Notes under the pieces: generated by a model | What the model saw: the letters and a program-made list of their open reading frames with translations, nothing else | Databases searched by the model: none | What the model was told of the DNA's origin: nothing | Part shown: one piece after another, positions 19,567 to 25,013 of the stretch | Position numbering within the stretch: the first letter of the stretch is position 1 | How the letters are laid out: the number at the start of each line of letters is the position of its first letter | Assembly: GCA_009869945.1 (NCBI GenBank) | Contig: WIXG01000718.1 | Coordinates: 1-25,013 of the forward strand | DNA: 25,013 bases | Direction: 5' to 3' | Source: Mesaphorura yosii | Lineage: Eukaryota > Arthropoda > Collembola > Poduromorpha > Tullbergiidae | Program-made: the position numbers and the translations under genes

Positions 19567-20644
19567 ATGCTCTTTGCCAAGCTGGAAACTCAGTTCTTCA
19601 ATGAGAGCCTGGAGGCAGCTTCTTCGCTTACTTTTCCATTCGAATGTAATCCAGCGAAAGAGAAGCTGAGTCTTACAGAGTCGCGTAAGAAAACCACATG
19701 GTTTTACGGGCGCTTTGTGCTTGGGCTTGGCTACTTGGTTCACATGATCAGTGTGGGGTTCCCTTACTCGACATCCGACCTGAGATATCTCTCCAGACTG
19801 CTGTGAATATGCGTACACGCGGAGACGATCGTCGGCCAGGCATTTGTCGTCCTAGTTTGGATCCTGGCAGTTTGGAAGCTGCAAGACTTCGTAAACCTGG
19901 TCAATCAGCTTCAAATTCTCTGCCGGTCCCAAAAGTATTCTGGATTATGAATGCAAGCACTGCTCAGTATGTTCTGACTCTGCTTCCGACACGAGGCGCC
20001 CCTTTCCACGCCGAAAGCCTGTTGGCCCAAGACAAAGGCATCGGTCCCTCCTCACATTTGCAGCATCTGTTACGCTCGAGGCGAGCTTATCCATTCAAGT
20101 CTTGAATCACTTCAAGGTCGCGCTGGGTCTCGGTTATGTGTACTAGGTCACATCTTCTCATTTCCTTCGACTTCTTTTGGCACGAGCGAAGCACCCACTA
20201 ATCAGCGCAATTGGAGACTACCGAACGCTGTCGATCGTTAACAAATCCTTCAACAATATCGTCGGAGCCACGTACGTGCCGCTGACTAAACCTGCGACTG
20301 AGATCGTGACCCCTGTCGCCTACTCCTTCTGCATCAACTTGGCCAGCTCGAACACCGAGCTATTGTTTCTCCTCGGAATGCTTATGCTAGGCGCCACGGG
20401 CTCGCTGCTTGCATTTTCAACTGTTCTACCGCTCGCAAACACGTACGAAGTGGCTTCGCGCTTCAAAAAGGCTCTCCCAACGTCCGCCCTGTCAGACGAG
20501 GACGGCAAATACGTCAGGCCACTGAAACGCTCGTGCAGGGTTCTCAGAAACCAGGTCGGTCCGTTTTACTTCGTGGACAGACCCCTCATTTTGACGATGC
20601 TGAAATTCCAAATTGATGCGGCCATCTTGCTGCTTAACATGTAA
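19567..20644 (+). pseudogene. Full-length receptor pseudogene, paralogue of 5625-6860
   Basis: Homology to the intact receptor covers the whole gene, from an aligned ATG (MLFAKLETQFFNESLEAASS) to the C-terminus (LKRSCRVLRNQVGPFYFVDR and LILTMLKFQI), with a stop at 20642-20644. It is broken by a TGA (19804-19806), a frame change near 19915-19940, another near 20035-20050, and a TAG at 20144-20146 where the intact copy has Trp in GLGYVYW. The coding frame moves through all three phases. The C-terminal third is still open (20147-20644), which suggests fairly recent decay. An AATAAA remains at 20737-20742. The orientation is opposite to the intact gene about 13 kb away. Introns do not explain the breaks, because homology continues across them. 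Confidence 0.88.
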
Positions 20645-21153
20645 TATAGTTAAGTTTTAGAAGAATAGTAAACTAGTACGAGGCTTTGGTACATTCGAGA
20701 CAGTCTATTCTTTAGCTGGACATTAAGTTTCTGATGAATAAATTGAAAGCACAATCTCTCTCTTTGCACAATTCGATTTATAAAATGTTGCTTTCATAAT
20801 TCCGTAGTTTCCTTTTGTACATAGTTGTGAGTTTTCTGTAGTTTGCAAGTCACCACATTAATCATAATCATCACTAAATTACTGACATTGAACACCGAAC
20901 ATTCATGAGCATACCAAATCGTGTGAATGCCCGTGACACCGAAAGGATTCGTTTCATGCACATTTCATGTGTTCAATTGGCTTTGGCGCAAGAAGGAAAC
21001 CTGTACAAAATTCACAGGGCTAAAGGTCACCAACTGAGCTTCAAGGTGTTCAAAGTGCATCGGGCAGTTGCAGTCATTCCCTGTGTGTTTCATTTCCCAC
21101 CAGCAATGTTGTCGGCTACAGTTGCAAAAAGACTGACAAGTGGATTGCAAGCC
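20645..21153. other. Intergenic and 5' leader of the lipase
   Basis: About 510 bp. The lipase frame is open upstream from 20905, but those 83 codons resemble leader sequence. AATAAA at 20737-20742 belongs to the receptor pseudogene. No other feature is seen. Confidence 0.4.
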
Positions 21154-23059
21154 ATGGAATTCCTCCACAGACGGCGGCTTCTCTCCTTTTCTGGTCTTGC
21201 TGCAGTACTGTTCTTTCTGCGGCTCTTCGCCGCTCTTTCGGTGTCAGCAGTGGCTGAAGCTGACGATCGACCACGTGAACTCTCTCCGCTGCCTCCATTC
21301 CACTTCTGGCCACGATTCCAGCCCGAGTTTGTCGTCAATACTTACAAGGCTCCCCCGAATTCAACATTCCACGCAGTAAAGAAGGATCCCGTGCATTCTA
21401 AGGTGGTCGCCGAAGCCCGGCGTGATCCTGACCAGCTGTTTGCGTTTGTAAACCCGAAGTTTCACATCAAATTCTGGCTTTGGACTCGGAAAAATTCGGA
21501 GCTCGCACAAGAGCTCGTATTTCAGCAGCCCAGCACCGTGCACTCGAGCAATTTCAACCCTCGCGTCGCAACAAAGGTGATAATCCACGGATTCGCCGAT
21601 GGCGCCTCGGAAGTGTACGTTGGTGAGTGGCTCCTGCGAATGCGAGATGCGTACTTGGCGCTTGCCGACCTCAACGTGATTGCTGTGGACTATTCCATCC
21701 ACGCCCGGATTCCATTCTACCTGAACGCGCGCCCCGAACTAGTCGGTGCCCGAACTGCTGAAATGGTGCGGTGGCTCGTCGACCTTCATAACGACGGAGG
21801 CACAGACACAAGTGCATCAAGCCCAAGCCCAGAGACCCAGATGATACTCGCATCGTATCACCTGATTGGCTGGTCCTGGGGTGCGCATGTCGCTGGTTTT
21901 GCCGGGGCTCACCTCAAAGGCCAGCTGGGGCGTATTACGGGGCTGGACCCGGCGGGTCCAACATTCCGCTACGTGTCCAATGAGAATCGGCTCGACGCGG
22001 CGGACGCCCGATTCGTGGATGTGATTCACACAAATTCGAATGACGGGACCGCAGTCTGGGGAGGCCAGCTCGGGCTCAAGGAGGCGCTCGGACATGTGGA
22101 CGTGTATGTGAATGGCGGGCACAAGCAGACTGGATGTCCGCTCAGTCGAACGCTCGTGTACGAAAGTAAGTCTGAATGCTAGAATTCTACTTCGCTGTGT
22201 AAGAATGATTGTGTGGACACTCGAGTTCAAAACCATTGATGAGGAACAGTAAGACGATAAGAAAACATGACACGTGCGTCTATATTGACATAGCATTGTC
22301 GTACTTCGACTTGATTGGCCTGGATATTGTACTTCTAAGAACGGTTCGCTTATCCCGCTGACCTTTGAAGGCAAGGTACGCATAGCGTTTGGGAAACCAC
22401 AATCTTCTTGCATGAGAAGCTCTAAAACTTTTTACGGATAGATCAGAGGGCTGCCTGCAGTAGTCATTAAAGTCGAGGCGGAGGCGAATGCATGAATGCA
22501 CGCAAATGGTTTTGAAATAGGTATCCAGTCACAGCCACGGCAAGACCACGACAAGGTTTCAATAATTTCTATATGAATTTGTGCAGCGCTGTATTGCAGT
22601 CACGGTCGAGCACCAAGATATTGGACGGAGTCAATTCAGTCGCCAATCGCATTTCCAATCTGCAAATGCGAATCATTCGACGAGTACGTGAATGGGGCCT
22701 GCAATTGTGACAGCAGTGAAGCGGGGGCAGTCAGTTACATGGGAGAATACGAACCCATCACAGATCGGGGCGTTTACCAGCTGATAACACGGGCACAACC
22801 ACCGTATGGGCACGGACCGCAGATGAAGGTTGGACTGACCCTGGCACAAACCAAGCCCGAAGAGGTTTCGTCAAAAGTTCAAAGGGAAGCAATCGAAGAT
22901 GGGGCTGCGGCACTCGCAGCAGTAGTCGCTGAAATTCAGTACGAAAATCAGACGCACGTGCTTCAAATTGACAAGGATCCGTACGCCCTGGAGAATTATG
23001 GAAATACGCTGATATTGGACATGAGTTTAAAAATTGTCGATGTCAACTCTTCCGATTAG
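21154..23059 (+). CDS. Secreted lipase of the pancreatic lipase family
   Basis: Two predicted exons, 21154-22165 and 22587-23059, give 494 residues; the 421-bp intron is phase 1 with a GTAAGT donor and TTTGTGCAG acceptor. Residues about 1-35 form a signal peptide or anchor (MEFLHRRRLLSFSGLAAVLF...). The lipase core shows KVIIHGF (141-147, oxyanion region), the nucleophile Ser241 in LIGWSWGAHVAGF, Asp265 in GLDPAGP, GHVDVYVNGG, and His343 in YCSHGRAPRYWTESI, which lies just after the splice junction and confirms it. It should hydrolyse acyl or phospho-acyl lipids outside the cell. The usual GHSLG elbow is replaced by GWSWG. The lid region is short, as in phospholipase A1-like insect members. 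The ATG at 21154 is chosen because it opens the signal peptide and sits in GCCATGG; the ATG at 20905 would add 83 atypical residues. A C-terminal extension after CNCDSSEAG is not recognised. ATTAAA lies at 23066-23071. Confidence 0.92.
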
Positions 23060-23621
23060 CGCCATATTAAATTACCCATACCTCTTTTGATGAAGACAAA
23101 GTCTCATTTAGGATTTAGTATTTAACAGACGTCTTCAAGAGCCAAGGAGCCGAGCCAATTGCAAGCAAAACTATTAGAAAAGCGGACTTAGTTAGCATCG
23201 TGCAAGATCGCCAGGCTCCCATGTATTATCGCTGTTTAAGAAATGTAATTGTGGCGTAGATTAGTCAATTTGCCCATCCGCTTTCCAATATATGTCCTAG
23301 ACGCTGATTTCAACTCCGCACGCAAAGTCCGTTTCTTGGGCGGCTTCAGGACGCAAAACACTAATAGTGTTATTGGACGTGCATACACACGGTGCCCATA
23401 CGGCATCTCTTGTGTGCATAAAAAGTGTAAATTTGTGTGTAGGAATAAGGGCTACGCCTCAGACCTTGAGAATTTTACAATTTTAGGCATTGAACGACGA
23501 CACATGTGGCTACAGGTAGCACGAAACTGGGCAAGAATGCGTACTGGCTGACGGTTGGCGTGGCACTGCTGCTGCTACGTCTCCAGCAAATCTTCTCTGT
23601 AACTGGGTGCATGTCGTACTG
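23060..23621. other. Convergent intergenic between the lipase and the Cys-rich gene
   Basis: About 560 bp. A 100-codon plus-strand frame (23249-23551) has no ATG at its beginning and no recognisable domain; its few Cys codons look coincidental. A small palindrome AACACTAATAGTGTT lies near 23357-23371. Both flanking genes end here. Confidence 0.4.
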
Positions 23622-24444
23622 TCAGCTGCACGTCAAATTTCTGCGGTCATAGATACCGACGCGAATGGGGACGGAACAGTCGAGATCCGAACAGCCCGGG
23701 TCTAAAAAACAGGACTGCTGGCAGGGAATTGCTGTTGGGAGACATGTGCACGTGTCTGCCGGAGCACTGTTATGCGTACGCACTCTTCATCCGCTGTGCA
23801 TCCGTTGCCAAGGGGGATCCTTCTATGGCAACGTGAGTTCAAATATCCCGCTCCAGGTACACAGGCGCACTGCTGAACCTGGTTGCACTCAAAATAAAGA
23901 CCGAGAACTGCCGGGCACTTTTGGGACTTCTGGAGGGCCCGTGAATGACAGGCTCTTAAATGTGGGCACAACGGGTTAATTGACCCTAAAAACGAGCCGC
24001 TATCCTGAAACTTACCAAGCATCGACTTCTGCCCGCATTTTCTACCTGGTCCGCCTTGCAAGCGCATTGTTGGGTGGGGCATTCTGACTCGTGCACAATT
24101 CCGCTCTGACACTGCACATCCCCGATGCACACCAAGGCAAGAGCGCGTATGATGGGGAGGCAGTACCCATTCGTCACACCGGCAACGGTCTCCCGCACAC
24201 ACTGGCAGAGGCCGTACCCGAAGTCGTCCACAATGCACCGAGTGTTCAGCAGCCGCGAACAGTGTTTGTCTGTGCCACATGGCCCGTCGACGTACTCGGC
24301 ACTAGGGGACAAGTAGTAGTCGGGCAGGCACACACAAACGGTGTCGACCAGCGTCTCGTTAGCATGGCCTGATGACCACGACAGAGGCACCACGCACTCG
24401 GCGAAAGGAATAGGATCACAATGTGGCCAAGCAACGGTTGTACA
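23622..24444 (-). CDS. Cys-rich EB-module-like protein, 5' end unresolved
   Basis: Three predicted exons are visible: about 24444-24016, 23929-23780 and 23714-23622. All junctions are phase 0. The first carries regularly spaced Cys residues (CDPIPFAEC, VCVCLPDYYLSP, GLCQCV, CPTQQCACKA) ending in RSRCL at a GTAAGT donor. The second starts KSQKCPAVLGLYFECNQVQQ and contains CACVPGAGYL. The third (SCFLDPGCSDLDCSVPIRVG) ends in TCS and a TGA. The Cys spacing resembles EB modules, extracellular disulphide-rich repeats common in nematode and arthropod secreted or membrane proteins. The donor of exon 2 (TGC|GTACGC) is weak. No ATG or signal peptide was found in frame at the left end: the frame runs upstream past 24444, and an adjacent frame has more Cys codons (ECVPFPPKLYNRC), so an upstream exon or a frameshift is likely. 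The function is unknown. Confidence 0.55.
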
Positions 24445-25013
24445 GCTTGGGTGGAAACGGGACGCATTCGACCTCCGTCTCCCATATAATTTGAGAATAG
24501 TGAATACGAGGAAAATAACGACAGCTTGACCAATTTAAAAAACCGTCCATGCCATCTGCATTCTTGATGACCAAGAATTTCGCAACACTAAACTGTCTCA
24601 ATGAATACAAGTGTCCATGCAAATGATGAGCACAAGGCACGAATTATGTCCCGTACTGTCAATATGTGAAGTGATTCCATTGGTGTATCGTGATACTAAA
24701 CAGGAAGGGGACTAGTCTGAGTTTGTCTTCACTTGCAAATTAGGAAAGCTTCATTTACACAAAGGTTCTTAACCATGGTGAATATGCAACAGATGTAGAG
24801 GTGCTTGACTTAAGTCATAAAACTACATAAAAATGAATGCACGTAACGCCAAGCAACCTTGGAACAACTTGAACAAGGACATTGTTTCTGTTACAGTTAC
24901 GTATTGCAACTTCACACTTGTTCAAATAATTCATTTATTGGACAAAAGTTCAATTTTTGGACATAATTACACGAGAAACGCGTTTCTGGACATTTACATT
25001 GAAATTAGGGGTG
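24445..25013. other. Terminal stretch, possible upstream exon and repeat end
   Basis: Upstream of the Cys-rich gene the minus strand has a short frame with ECVPFPPKLYNRCL (about 24435-24480) that may belong to it. The last 80 bp contain TGGACA three times (24939-24944, 24958-24963, 24987-24992), once as TTGGACAAAAGTTC. This resembles the ends of some Tc1/mariner-type elements, but the window stops before any partner repeat could be seen. Confidence 0.35.

Noticed and set aside
20905..21153. Upstream ATG giving an 83-residue N-terminal extension of the lipase
   Set aside because: The extension precedes an obvious signal peptide whose own ATG has a strong context (GCCATGG).
23249..23551. 100-codon plus-strand frame with several Cys residues near the EB-like gene
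   Set aside because: It starts without ATG, is on the opposite strand from the Cys-rich gene, and the Cys spacing matches no module.

Overview
The window looks like nuclear DNA of a hexapod or other pancrustacean. My best guess is a springtail (Collembola), inferred from gene content and not from any marker gene. Supporting signs are spliced genes with mostly very short introns (about 65-108 bp, GTAAGT-type donors), large single-exon 7TM chemoreceptor-like genes, a divergent ionotropic receptor, a stonustoxin-family (SNTX) gene without a SPRY domain, and an EB-type cysteine-rich gene. No prokaryotic layout, rRNA, tRNA or CRISPR array is visible.

Layout from left to right. Bases 1-3352 hold no gene I can support, only a weak diverged duplication. 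At 3353-5107 (minus) lies a four-exon secreted subtilase. At 5625-6860 (minus) is an intact single-exon 7TM receptor. At 7817-8105 (minus) is a frameshifted scrap of a PIF1/Helitron helicase, followed by a TATA-bearing degenerate repeat and a nearly perfect 85-nt hairpin (8706-8790). At 9601-11541 (plus) is a single-exon ionotropic receptor; its 3' end runs into a decayed gustatory-receptor 3' end (11591-11940, minus). At 12334-13944 (minus) is a three-exon sperm-tail PG-rich-repeat protein, and at 14432-16462 (minus) a three-exon SNTX-like protein. At 16843-18105 (minus) is a second intact 7TM receptor. At 18872-19240 and 19567-20644 (plus) are two broken paralogues of the first receptor. At 21154-23059 (plus) is a two-exon secreted lipase of the pancreatic lipase family, and at 23622-24444 (minus) a Cys-rich EB-like gene whose 5' end is unresolved.

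There is no operon-like logic. Two themes recur: secreted hydrolases (subtilase, lipase) fit digestion or extracellular processing, and chemoreceptors (two intact 7TM genes, one ionotropic receptor, three decayed copies) show a birth-and-death cluster. Exon junctions were placed by splice consensus, reading-frame continuity and family motifs. They are predictions without transcript data.
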